Source: Brugia malayi (taxonomy: Eukaryota; Nematoda; Chromadorea; Rhabditida; Onchocercidae). Taken from it: a stretch of DNA of 64,000 bases. Location of the stretch: the NCBI RefSeq assembly GCF_000002995.4, contig NW_025062476.1, positions 10,786,501-10,850,500 on the forward strand, in the 5' to 3' direction. The notes below the pieces were generated by a model. That model was not told the origin of the DNA. It saw only the letters and a list, made by a program, of their open reading frames with translations, and did no database searches. Shown piece by piece: positions 18,364 through 30,072 of this stretch (positions are counted from its first letter, which is position 1; each line of letters begins with the position of its first letter). The position numbers and the translations under genes were made by a program.

Positions 18364-21300
18364 ATGGTAATTAACAAAGATATGTTTGAGGCTACACAAT
18401 GCTCTACTGACAACACGTGCTGTTTAACATCACTATCCAAAAGCAGTTTTCGAAGTCGTAAAGGTTATCTGTCAAATATTGTTGTGATTGAAGTTAACAA
18501 GGAGAATTTGAGCATTACATGGCCTTATCTTTTGCTTTCAATTCGGAATGCATCATTTATATCGCTTGATTTGGTATGCCATTTGATATTTTTTCATTTA
18601 TTGCTACAGGCAAATATTTAATACTTTTTCAAGTATTTTTTTGAGATTTACATAAATAAATTGATAGTCAGTTTTCCAATTTGATTTTTTTTTTTTAGAT
18701 TAATGTATTAATTTTGATGAATATAATATAAAAAATATTCAATCCTCTCGACGATAGTAATGAAGAAATAATAATAGTATTAGTAGTAATGAGGGTAATA
18801 GTGATGAGATTTCTGATGAAATCGATAAAGTTATCAATTTTTCTCGAAATTTCTTGGGGATTAGAAGCTAATGGTTTGTTTCAATCATATATTATGATTT
18901 TTATGAATTCGGATGTGGCGATATACTATCCAAAGTTTGTATATTACTGTTATTTGTATATCTGGTATATTACTTTTTGTCAATTTTTTCTTTAGGAACT
19001 TAGTGGTTTGGGAATACAAAAAGGTTGGTTAGCGAAATCATTCGAAGAGCGGTACAATGTTATTCGACAAAGCGCACAGAGCCGTTCGGTGCTTTCTGTT
19101 GGTATTGCAACTTTTCAGTTAGTAAGTAGAAAAGAAACAGATGCAAAGAAGAAACTAAAATACAAATGTCAGGTTCGGACTTCTGTTGTCTTATCATATG
19201 TATTTTGACGTATGGAAATAATAACTGTTATTTGTTAGTTTCATTTTTAATTCCTTTTCAAGCTATCTCTTTTCTGTTGTCGTAATAGTAACAGTAGGAA
19301 CGCTAGAGCATGCTGGAATATAAAAGTAATGTTTAACGTCAGTAAAAATTACATCGATGCAGTTAAACTGCGTAATTTCGAGCTGAGTTTAGTTAATTTC
19401 GTTTCAGGTTTTCAATATACTTACATTATGTACCGTACCGTTTATTGTTGAAGCAGATGGATTGCAGTTTTTATCGAAGCACAAATTCGATTTTAATCGA
19501 TGGATCAATTTAGGCATTCCGTATGGCAATGATACTGAAAAGGTAAATAGATTTATAAGCAGTTTCTTCTTGTCTGGTTATCTCGTTTGGATACACAATG
19601 CTAATATATTTAATTCCTAATTGTGCTTTCAGTCGTATTTGAAAAAAAAAAAATTCTTGCTCATTTAACCAAAAGTATATAGTTTATTTCACAGATTAAT
19701 TTAAATTGATGTCTTAGATTTTATTAGTAATGGAAAAGAATTTTGATCTATTAGAATAATGCACTAATTAGTCATATTAATATAATTGAATTTATTGACA
19801 ATACAAAAATAATTTAATCATTCGTTATAAAATCTTTCAGGGAAATACAGTGAAGACATTATGGCATGAAGTATTATGCGCTGCTGTTCCGATCACACTG
19901 CATAATGGGCTTATCGATTTAGCATTTATTTATCAACACTTCTATAGTGCTTTACCGGAAACATTCAGTGAATTCGTCGTCAGTGTTTCCGATTGGTTTC
20001 TTTTATCGGAAGGCATTCCTGGTCTGTATGATTCGAAATACATCGCGGAATATATCACTCGATTTAAAGCATCTTTTTTAGAATATGTTTTCAGAAAATG
20101 GTACTTCTAAAACTATTTCAGAAAATGGTACTTTCTTACATAAAATAAAATCTCTTTGGTGTGGAATAAATGTAGGCCAGTTGCAGTCAACGCAGGTTTT
20201 ACATAATCAGTCCGCTGTTACTTTTACATAAAAGTATTCTTGTAAGATTAGGCAAAAATAGTGGCTGCAAATATTTCAAAAATTTCAGTCAACGTGAAAA
20301 TGCAATTGAACAAGCACGTAATCGGTTGTATGTAAGTATTGAATTCGATTTCGAATCTACAGAAACGCATTTGAAAAATACTGTTGATATAGTCGACTGT
20401 AAATTGCCCGATAATTTCGATGCGAGTGCTTCGACGGAATCCTACTTCATTACTGACGAACAAAAGAATTCACTTTGTAAGCGATATTCGGTGAGTTTTC
20501 CAATTCTCACATTCATTGGCGATTCTTTATTAAAAACAGTAGTAGTGATGTTATGCAGCTATACTAATTCATAATTCACTTTCATGTAATGGATATTATA
20601 CATATATATGTGTAGGTTTATATTATATTTTTGAAACAATCAATGCCTGAGAGAGAATTAACTAATACTACATCCTGTTTAAATGAGCAAAATTAAGCTT
20701 CAATGAAACTTTTTTGATAAAAAATGTTATAAATTCCAACACAGTTGTTTTGTTGTGTCTTTAAAGTTTTATAATGTACTTATGGCAATGAAGATGTGGT
20801 AGCTTTAAGGGTTACTTCATTTTGAAAGTGTTCAGTTTTATTTCATTGCAGTGTTTTTATACATTTATTAACGATATGACGATAGACAAGATATTTTTTA
20901 GTCAGATAAAGTAGCACTAAAAAAAAGTATGAGGTAGATATGAATTAAATCAAGTTATAGTATATTTTGCAGAATTATGGGTTCTGTCGCGCCAAAGATT
21001 GTTCATTTATACATGACGTTGACATCTTATTGAGCTTAGAAGAGCAAAAGCAATCAAGGGTAAATTCTTATATTTAAGTCTTGAATTCTGTGCGGATTTT
21101 ATTCCAATTTCCGACAGTAATTTAGAATTACAGTAGTTAACGTATATTAACTCAGGTTATTTCAAAAAGGTTGGTTCTGTTGAAGGTTAAGGTAAGATAA
21201 ATTCCATTGCATAATGTTTCTTTTAGGTTCGTGAAAGGCGGAAAAGGAGATACGATTATGAGTCGAAACTTTCTGAGCCGGGTTATACTGATGGTCAGAA

Positions 21301-22213
21301 AGATAAGATCTTAGTTTCAACAGTTATTAACGAAAAAACTGTTGTGAAGCATGGCGAAACAAAGACATCAGCTAATCTAACTCAGACAACTAATTTACTG
21401 CAGTCAGTTACAGGTCATAATTATACTTATTTTAATTATTACATGGCATACTTTCTTCGCTTTCTCAAATTATTTCAAAATTTCTCTTTCTTTAAATTAA
21501 TATTATTGGTTTATTTCTTGTTTAACACTACTTGCCTATTAACTTTAAGTAGTTGATCGATTACTCTCTGCTGTGAAATTTCGGAAGTTAATATTCATTA
21601 TCATTATTGAGATACTCTCGTCATAACTTATTTCCTCATTCTTTTTATTCAACAACTTATCCCTCTTGAAGCTCACCCAAATTTGTTGGTTCGTAATCAT
21701 CAATGAGGGTGTTGTGAAAATCCAAAAAAAGTCTTGAAGGATTTGTAACACTTTCTAAAGTTTAAGCTGAAAATTCTTATTTTAGGTTGCCATCGTGCTG
21801 GTGTGGACTCGTTTATGACTGGTTTTGCAGTAGTATTTATGCAGCGTATGAATCTTTTGCGAACAGGGAACTTCGATCCGAAATGTGGTAAGTTCCGGTT
21901 TTATACCTGTAGAAGATTCTGAAATTGTCTGATAATTAAGTAATGTTGCTTGGTTGTATAGATTCCATCTTTTTTTTCAGGGCTCTCAGTCAGTTTGATA
22001 TTTTAAAATGCTGGTTCTATTCCAATCTGATTTTCCCGATAAATCTGGCTTTCTAATCAAAATCATGTTTCAGGCAATAAAATGGCTTTACCAGGTACAA
22101 TGACACCATTGGTACTTCAAAAAAGTGATTATGTCAAAGCAGTAAATGATCATGTAGCAAAATGGACTGAAATTGAACGTGAACGAAACCGCAGAATAGA
22201 ACTGCGAATTTAG
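18364..22213 (+). CDS. TOE1: TOE1-like DEDD-family 3' exonuclease/deadenylase, 499 aa
   Basis: TOE1 trims 3' tails of snRNAs and related small RNAs in Cajal bodies. Nine exons in phase: 18364-18573, 18996-19172, 19408-19542, 19841-20100, 20289-20490, 20973-21059, 21227-21413, 21786-21887, 22074-22213. Catalytic residues are visible: D69 and E71 (SLDLELSGLG), D200 (LHNGLIDLAF), a further Asp in GLYDSKY, then H422 and D427 in HRAGVDSFMTGF. Between the two nuclease halves sits a C-x8-C-x4-C-x3-H zinc finger (residues about 324-342), exactly as in human TOE1, followed by a basic stretch RERRKRRYDYE that may be a nuclear signal. Length is near the human 510. AATAAA at 22445-22450 is a plausible polyadenylation signal. 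No defect is seen. Confidence 0.96.
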
Positions 22214-23502
22214 TGATGAGACCTATCCTATTCATTTCATAGGATGCAAGTCATTATCGAACTTTCCATGATCTCGTTTCTCTTCGCATATATGTTTTAA
22301 TGTTATTACTATGACATAGGTGTAGTCTACGGTCTTGAAATTCATTCAGTCTTGGTGCTACGCCCTTCTACATTTAGCAAGGGGAACTAAACGTTAACCC
22401 TTGACTGCCAATGTTCAATGAACGAGGTAGAAATTTAAGGATGGAATAAAGATGTTAATTTTTTCGCAAAGATTTAAGAATGGAAAAAAGTGCAGGTATA
22501 ATAAAGACATTCTTTTTGTAGTGTATAGATAAACATGTCAAAAGAAATAATTCTACATTTTCAAACTCTGTATTGTTTATTTTTTACAACACACATTTAG
22601 ATCTCAGTTGTGGATTTCGAACTCTATCTAATGTACAATGTCAAAATCGGTAGTGTTCTAAACTTTACAGCAACAAGAAATCGATCTGACTGGTACCTTC
22701 TATACTTTACCAAATGAAGGTGCAGACAATTAAAGCACTTATGTGATCCAGTTACTGCGGACAAAACTAGTCGATTTTAGATACTATATTTTTCATTTTT
22801 AAACAATCAAGACGATAGGATTTAGCTATTTTTTATTCTCAGTTATTCTACTGAAAAAGATAGGCATATTTCGAATGAGATGCGATATTAATTACGTATT
22901 TAGATTTTGTTGTGCAATATGATAGTATATAACAGAAATTAGAATTAACCGAAACATATATATTGCCAGCATTTAATATCACAGATGCAAAGGAATGTAA
23001 TGCAAACGCAATTTACTCGAATTCTGGCATTCCGAGACAGCTTAATAATTTCTGCAAAGTCATTTCATATATTATTATCAAAAAATATTTCAAATTTGAA
23101 ACTATCACGACATCACAATAAATATTTTTAGATCTGATTTTTTTTTCAATCTGACTATAAAATGCCATGACCAAACGGTAGTGCCAAACCATTTAACGAA
23201 AGCTTGACTGTTGGAAATTTTATCCAGCTTCAGAGAAAGTGAACACACTGAAGTAGATTGAACAAATGAACTTCTGTCGAAATTGCTGCATTCTTGTCCA
23301 ACTTGTCACAAATGCAACACAAAGTTCCTTAGCGGAATTTCCAGGCATCATCTTTTCCAATATTTGCTCTACTCGAATCACCAAAATGATAGAGTGCAAC
23401 AGTGTACGATGGAAGATTTTTAAAAGTTTTCTAGAAACCATTGAAGAAACTACGGAACAAGGCGCTTAGGTAAAAGAAGACAAACTCAATCTTGCATGTT
23501 GT
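22214..23502. other. Spacer between convergent TOE1 and WDFY2
   Basis: Mostly 3' untranslated and intergenic sequence of two genes that face each other. A TOE1 polyadenylation signal AATAAA lies at 22445. No independent gene or RNA is recognised. Confidence 0.55.
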
Positions 23503-26500
23503 TTAGACTAGCTGCTTTACATCCCAGATCATCAAAATGCGATCAGAACCAGCTGTAACAAGGCGACCCGTCGATTCTTGCAAATGCATGCACATAATAC
23601 CTTGGCGTAACTCCGAAATGACCGCCAGCGAGGTAAGGCTAGAAATGACTTCTTTGAAAGATGCAAAGGATAAAAAGATGATTTCGAAAAAATCTAGTAG
23701 CCAACAGAGAGATTATCAGGAACAGCTGAAGAGCTAGCATAGTTATTTTATGACAAGCTCCAATGCTCACAATTCCAAATAAAAGCTTAATCAAACTTGG
23801 TAAACGATTAGATTGTATAATAAGGCTTGAGAATTAAAAGCTGAAACAGACAATCCAAATAATCGTCAAATCAACATATCTCATATCTTATCACACATAA
23901 GTTCCAACCAGAACTGTCAAACATTTCCATTCAATGAACTTACTCAAACTGGTCAGGGAATTGTTGCATTCGAGACTGGCAAGTGTTGCATATCCTAACC
24001 GGTAATTCATAACCCATTGGTGGGTACCTCGTTGTACTAGAACAGCATTTCGCACATACGGCATTACCACAAGTACGACAATGATGTTGACGTAAACCAA
24101 CTACCTAAAACAAATTCATAAAACAAATTCAATGATTTGAAAAAACTCTACGAAACGCAAAATAGCCTATAGAAATACAAAATTAAACACATAAGTAATT
24201 ACATAAAGAGCAATTTCAGAACCGTTAACGAATATGAAGGAAATTATTAGAGATAATATTTTGTGTCACCTTTTTATTCCACATTTCTCGAAAGTTCCAA
24301 AAGAATGGCGAGTCGCAGAGTTGACAACTATCACTCGTTTTCCATCCTGGTGTTTCCACGCGTTTAGCCGTCATATCCCAACAAACTAAACTTCCATCTT
24401 CATCTGCCGAAAAAAGCCTCTTCTTATGCTGTGCATATCGTAGACATGTCAGTCTGCTATTGTGGGCGCTAAAATTCAGATAAACGATAAACTTAATCAA
24501 ATCCAATTGCTTACAGTTTTCTATAAAATTTAATGATTCTTAGTGAACAATAAAACATTAAATAACAATAAGTGAACCATTTCTGTTATGAACATAATCG
24601 CCGAGAATGAAATGAGTCGTTTCGGACAAAAATGGAAATATTGTTTCATGCGCATATACATCAACCTCTATTGTCAAAAGTTTGCCTAACTGTTAGAGGA
24701 TACATACCGAACTCTCAATCAATATGGAAGTGTCGAGAAACCTACTTTAATTCAAATGCTTGTCCTTTCTTCCCACCAATATCCCACATAATAACAAGAT
24801 TATCGGCTCCTGCTGAAAACAGTAATTGACGTTCTGAATCCCAGGCCAGCGAGGTTATGGCATCTAAAAACAAAATGGATATAAGTAACTGGAAAATACT
24901 TTTCTAAGCGGAAAATAACAAAAGAACTATATCAAAAGAGACACGGATTATTATCTCCAATACGTCGAGTATTTCCAATCGCGTACGTTCCAATAATTCC
25001 AGAAAAAGTTTGCGCTGTCAACCAACAACCATTTCAATTAACACATCAAAGCGAACATTAACTTAAACGTTATCTTTGAACGACATTAATGCCTTCCTTA
25101 CTTCTTTAAATTTTCCATAAAAGTGAAATATGGGAGAATATGTGGAACACATCGTTATGCTTCGCTATTTTTTTCGTTACATTCACGTTTTATCAAGCAT
25201 TATACATGCATGTCGTTAGCACAGCTTCTAACTTATGTAACGAACTTGTATGTGCAGAAAGAGTGGTAACGATATTTGCTTCCGAACCATTTAAACGTAA
25301 GAGAATAATACTACCACAAGAATCGCCTAAAAAAAGAAATTTCGATGCCACATCGAATTCCAATGTTGTAAAACCTGATTCGCCTGCATAGAATCCTGTA
25401 ATAAATAATCATTAACACTAACAGACGATTTATCTAATGATAATTCAGGAGATTAATGTTCGCCTGACTAAAACTGCAGATAACATAGATCCTAAAGTTT
25501 ACGAACTTCGAGGCTGATAAACAAAAAATCTAATAATCACGAAATAGGTTCCCAAATCTGATTAATGAAAGAAAATTTTTGTACTTTTGTTGTACTGCTT
25601 AAGATATAAGCAATACGAGATAATATGAATCCTTGACTATACAATTATAAAATAAATTTAGAGAGAAAAGTTGTTCAGTTGGCTTATAAAACGGATAAAT
25701 AACACTTGTCTTTCAGCTTAGGAAAATCAGAACTAAGATCAAACAACGAAACTCTTCAATTCTGATCTCTTTAATACTGTTTAGGCATAATCATAGCTTT
25801 TCGAGTTTTTCATGTTCTCAAACATCATTAAATAGACTTTTGATGAATAACATATCCTAAACTTCATTGCTCATGGATCAGAGATTATTTCTATTTTTTC
25901 AGGTTCATGACTTACAGTAATATAATGTTCTAATAGGCTGTGTTTGATGTATAAACATTTGTAAATGTTCTGAATAATTCCATAAATTTGCATAACGATA
26001 ATTTTGAAGCTGACCCATTTTTACAGACGTTTCTGAACAATGCCAAACCGTCGTTTTATCTTTGCTACAACTGAAAATTAGTTCAGCTTCCGGTGAATAA
26101 AGTACAGCTGAAACTATACTCAGATGTGCCATCCAGTGGCGCTGTTCCGACAAACTGTTCATATCTTCCGCTATTCTATACTCATAAACACTACCGTTGA
26201 TGAGACCAATAAATAACCTGCAAGAAAGAAAATTATTCAAAATGCAAAGGTAGTTCTTATTGGAAATAATTTTATATAATGAAAGCTGTTAATTATTCCA
26301 GCCCTCCTTAATTTAATAATCTACCACATTCTAGAATTCTTTCACTGTACCACCATTTAATTCCATAAAAACATCACAGTTCTACATTTTACTTTCTTGT
26401 CTTTCTTTCACTTTTTTTGCTGAAATATTATTTCAAACCACAAAAAAAAAGTGATACCTTAACTTATCTTCATCGAAATACATGGAATTGGGTGAAAATG

Positions 26501-26938
26501 GTAGATAATGATAGATAGAGGGCCAAAATTGTTCATTATCACGTTTCAGATAGATACGCAACGATCGATCATCACTGATTGTCAGCACTCCTTCTTCAGT
26601 ACTTAATAAATGTACGCCATTTACACGTGATATCTGTCCTTCGATTTTATGCAACAGCACTAAAGTTACTTCAACAAATGAAAACCACAGTTTTTTTTTA
26701 ATCAAAAAATAACCTTGATTAAAGAAAAGCTGCTAAATGTTACATGTTTCGAAATAATCCAATTTTACTGCAAATAGCATAATGAATTATGTATAACACA
26801 TACGTTTTTTATTTCATTTTTATTCTTTTTTTTTTTTTTCGAAAATTTAAATAATTAAAAAATGGACCAACCTGGCTTTCCAGTACCCAAGCTACATCGA
26901 GTCAAAGTGCTTGGCCTCGCATTTATCACTGCAGCCAT
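23503..26938 (-). CDS. WDFY2: WDFY2-type WD40 and FYVE protein, 417 aa
   Basis: An endosomal protein whose FYVE finger binds phosphatidylinositol 3-phosphate while WD40 blades form a propeller scaffold. Eight minus-strand exons in phase: 26938-26872, 26659-26458, 26217-25997, 25395-25246, 24863-24746, 24468-24270, 24104-23944, 23638-23503. Family landmarks are KPVLLHKIEG near the start, EEGVLTISDDRSLRIYLKRD, FWPSIYHYLP, KDKTTVWHCSE, NLVIMWDIGGKKGQAFEL, the linker ETPGWKTSDSCQLCDSPFFW, then the FYVE finger with RQHHCR (about residues 324-329), CRTCGNAVCAKC and VRICNTC. A final WD blade, TAGSDRILMIWD, closes the propeller after the FYVE insertion, as in human WDFY2. Length fits the family (about 400). 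It faces TOE1 tail to tail and is divergent from the ZP gene. Confidence 0.97.
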
Positions 26939-27474
26939 GTATTGTTTTCAATAAAACTGGTTAATACCAGAATTCTGAAACAAGGAAACATGATAATTTT
27001 GAATAACGATAATCAGAGGACAATTTCCAATATTAATTTCTGTAACAATCGTTTGAAAGATATCATATTTTTCAAGATGAAATTATGCAGAAATTTCGCA
27101 AAAAATATCCTTTTCCACTCGGTATGATTATATATTGATTCATTTTGATTTACATTTCTTATTTATCTCCCTTACAAATACTTCATTATTACTTTACTAT
27201 AAAGTAGCTTTTGAAGTGATGATTGACTGATGGCATACGTATATTTTTAGCCTTTTCATACTGCACTTTGCACAAAAATTCAATCAATTAAATTCCATTT
27301 ATTTTCTCACATCATAACATATGATCTCATAATCTACTATGAATATATTAATTCTATATCATCTAAATATTATGATTTGGCTAATAAAAATCCCATAATG
27401 ATTTCTTCATAAACTAACAATCACTTAGATATTTTGGTTATACAACGTACGTGAACGTCACACGCATGCATTCA

Positions 27475-27645
27475 TGCTAACATACTTACTGCTAACGTTC
27501 TCGTAACTAACGTGCTTCCTGCTAACGTTTTCGTAAGTAACGTGCTTACTGATAACGTTCACATAACTAACGTGCTTCCTGCTAACGTTTTCTTAAGTAA
27601 CGTGCTTACTGATAACGTTCACATAACTAACGTGCTTACTTATAA
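27475..27645 (+). repeat. 30-bp tandem repeat, about 5.7 copies
   Basis: Units begin at 27475, 27505, 27535, 27565, 27595 and 27625. The consensus begins AACTAACGTGCTTCCTGCTA and continues with ACGTTTTCGT. Units alternate between two variants (CCTGCTAACGTTTTC and ACTGATAACGTTCAC), giving a 60-bp higher-order period. Because 30 is a multiple of 3, one plus-strand frame from 27512 reads as a decapeptide repeat of the type NVLPANVFVS / NVLTDNVHIT, but no signal peptide or splice sites support a gene. Confidence 0.85.
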
Positions 27646-28689
27646 CTCCCTCTTCATCAAACTAACAAATATTTGCCAGTCATCAAAACTCGAGACGAAT
27701 TTTTGTGCTGTAACATGCAACTTCTACAAGAATTTTTCAAATTTTTAATTTGGAATTAGAAAGAGCGTCAAATTTGATATATAATTGTGATATGTATGAG
27801 ATGTGATATGATTAATTGATTTGACATTAATCAAGTATTTTCATGTAATCATTTAATTAACTATGGTTTTAATTAGCCAAATGAAGTGGTTTAATTGTTT
27901 AACTAGTTGAGTACTTTATCACATAACAGCGCTACGATTGTTTTTCAAATTGAACTGCTTAAGTGGAAATGAATGGAGTTAAACTTGCAAGAGAGACTGC
28001 TATGAAGAATGATTAGAAAATTGAGATATTCAAGTATGAAAAAGAGAGTAAATAAATGAGTGAAAATAAAAGAGAAGATTGGAATAACAGTGATAATGTT
28101 AGATTAGAAGAGGAAAAAAGTAGGAAGACAAAGACTACAATATCTTTTTTTCTTGTTTAGCTCCTAAAACATTTTAGTAACAATCTCAGTATGCGTAGTG
28201 TTTCAGGATTAGTAAAATGTTGTCTGAAATATGTCAATGCTTTAGGTTTGAAGAGTGAAAGATTGGGAAATCCCGAATGAAAATAATTTACATTTGTGGC
28301 AAACATTAGTGCACTTATCAATTCTGGCTTAATGTCGAGAATGATCGAAATCAGGTATAAATTGTCAACAATTTCTCATATTAAATTAGATTCATATAAA
28401 TGAACAATGGTCCATTTTCAGGATGGGACTATAAGGGATGTTGACAGTATGTCAATAAGTGTAGGACATTAATGGTATCTGGAAAAAATGGACTTCTTTA
28501 GTGACGACAATACTCATTAGATTTTCGAACTGAAATCAAAAAAGAACCAAGCGACTTTTAGGGACTGTTTCAAAGAGTGATCAGAAGTAAAGCATATATT
28601 ATCATTCGCAATGACTCTTCCAAAATTCAATATTATTGTGTATTATGACGTTGAATTTTTTCAAAAAATCCAGGAACTCTCCGTGGAGC

Positions 28690-28845
28690 ATGATATCGCG
28701 TTTGAAATGGAAGAAGTAGCCATGTTGTCACGTTGAACGACGGCAACAAATGATTTTGTCGGTAAATGGGATGCATGAATTAGAATCATTCTTAATTATA
28801 GCCATGCAACGTATTCGCATAGCACGTGTAATAAGAAAACATATT
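28690..28845 (-). pseudogene. Decayed copy of the last exon of the cysteine-rich secreted gene
   Basis: This stretch aligns by eye with 35362-35530 in the same orientation. Shared runs include TTTGAAATGG, TAGCCATGTTG, CGTTGAACGACGGCAACAAA (one mismatch to the gene) and TTAGAATCATTCTTA. On the minus strand it reads RCMAIIKNDSNSCIPFTDK and IICCRRST, then a stop, against RCIAVSENDFNSTIPLTDG and IICCCRSTC in the intact gene. The premature stop and the lack of neighbouring exons mark it as a relic. Confidence 0.75.
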
Positions 28846-28890
28846 TGTTTAGTGGTAAATTTCTTTAATTACTTAAAAGATTATTTATTG

Positions 28891-28922
<32 letters not shown>

Positions 28923-29209
28923 AAATCTTAGGCATGATATGTTATTGATTTGATTATTATACGGAGAGATTAATTTAAAAAACCAAATAAGAGAAAGGAA
29001 GAATGATTAGATTTAGAATATAACCAATTGAAATGTGATAAGATGTTCAGCAATACCTGAAATAAATATCGGAAATAATTTAATGATATATTTCTTTAAT
29101 TGTTTAATGGATAATTATAATTTTTTAATGCTTGTATTTATCAATTAAATGAAGTCACAAAAATCAGAAATCAGAAATTTTTATGACAACTCATTTATGC
29201 ATGCAATAC

Positions 29210-29480
29210 ATAATATTGGATCAGAGAACGCAGGCAGAACCATTTAATGTCGTACAGAGTATTTCATGAACAAGAGACTTTAATATTAGCAGTCCTCAGT
29301 TTCTATTTTATGCAAATGTTATATTCTCTTCGTTATCTCACTTTTTTTTCTTGATTTGAAAAAAAAAGATTGTCGCTTCTTTCCAAATACTATTTCAATT
29401 CAAATTGAAATTCTTTCTCAAAACAGTAAAACAACCGTGGTTGTACATTCAGATGCAATAATTAATTATTAAAGTTGAAA
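29210..29480 (+). repeat. Diverged third copy of part of the 42.4/54.3-kb inverted repeat
   Basis: Matches 43020-43270 with many small differences: shared segments include TTTCTATTTTATGCAAAT, TTGTCGCTTCTTTCCAAAT, TTCAAATTGAAATTCT and CTCAAAACAG. It lies about 400 bases from the gene relic at 28.7 kb, so both probably came with one old duplication of the cysteine-rich gene region. Confidence 0.65.
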
Positions 29481-30072
29481 TATTTCAAATCAGTGTCCGT
29501 GAAATCCTATTAGTGCACTTCCTCAATCACATAATAATTTCCAACTTCATGGTCTTATCTTTAATGATGTCTCGAATCAAGACCTGGTATTGCTTTCCGG
29601 AACCTGACTTCTTGAATCTGTTGTGAGTGACATGTTAATTAGGATGTTTCGTGTCTTCATCAATGAGCCAAATCACACTCATTTCCGATCTTAATAGTAG
29701 TTTGACGGTACCGTGGTGTAAAGTTATTCAGAAATAGCACCATGAACGTTACTTTTGCATTATTTTTACAACTCGAAGTTGTATATATTGGATTATTGAA
29801 GATACTATTTGTTTCGATCATAGGCGCAGTTTCATTAATTTATGTATGTCAATCGGCTGCAGAAACGCTTATCGATGGTAAAAATATGAAAGGATTAAGC
29901 ATACTAAACCTTACCATCCTCTGTTCGATAAGAGAAATTCTAACAGATAAGAGCGGGGCGGAATTTCATTTAAATTAATTTTTAAATAAAAGAGAAGAGT
30001 GATTGAAAATTAGTTCCATGTTTTCGATCTGGTCAGTACAACTTCATTATTTCCTGGCTGTAGATTTATACA

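Larger units (their letters stand above)
26939..30072. other. Intergenic region rich in repeats and gene relics
   Basis: Contains the 30-bp tandem array at 27475-27645, a decayed fragment of the cysteine-rich gene at about 28690-28845, a 30-base A run at 28891-28920, and a diverged copy (29210-29480) of part of the 42.4/54.3-kb inverted repeat. The remainder is AT-rich with no supported gene. A GGCTGTAG ending at 30063 lies 9 bases before the ZP start codon and may be its trans-splice acceptor. Confidence 0.55.

Noticed and set aside
29742..29978. 78-codon frame with a hydrophobic, signal-like N-terminus before the ZP gene
   Set aside because: It has no acceptor near its ATG, and joining its possible donor to the ZP first exon creates an immediate stop. 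The ZP gene already has its own ATG and signal peptide.
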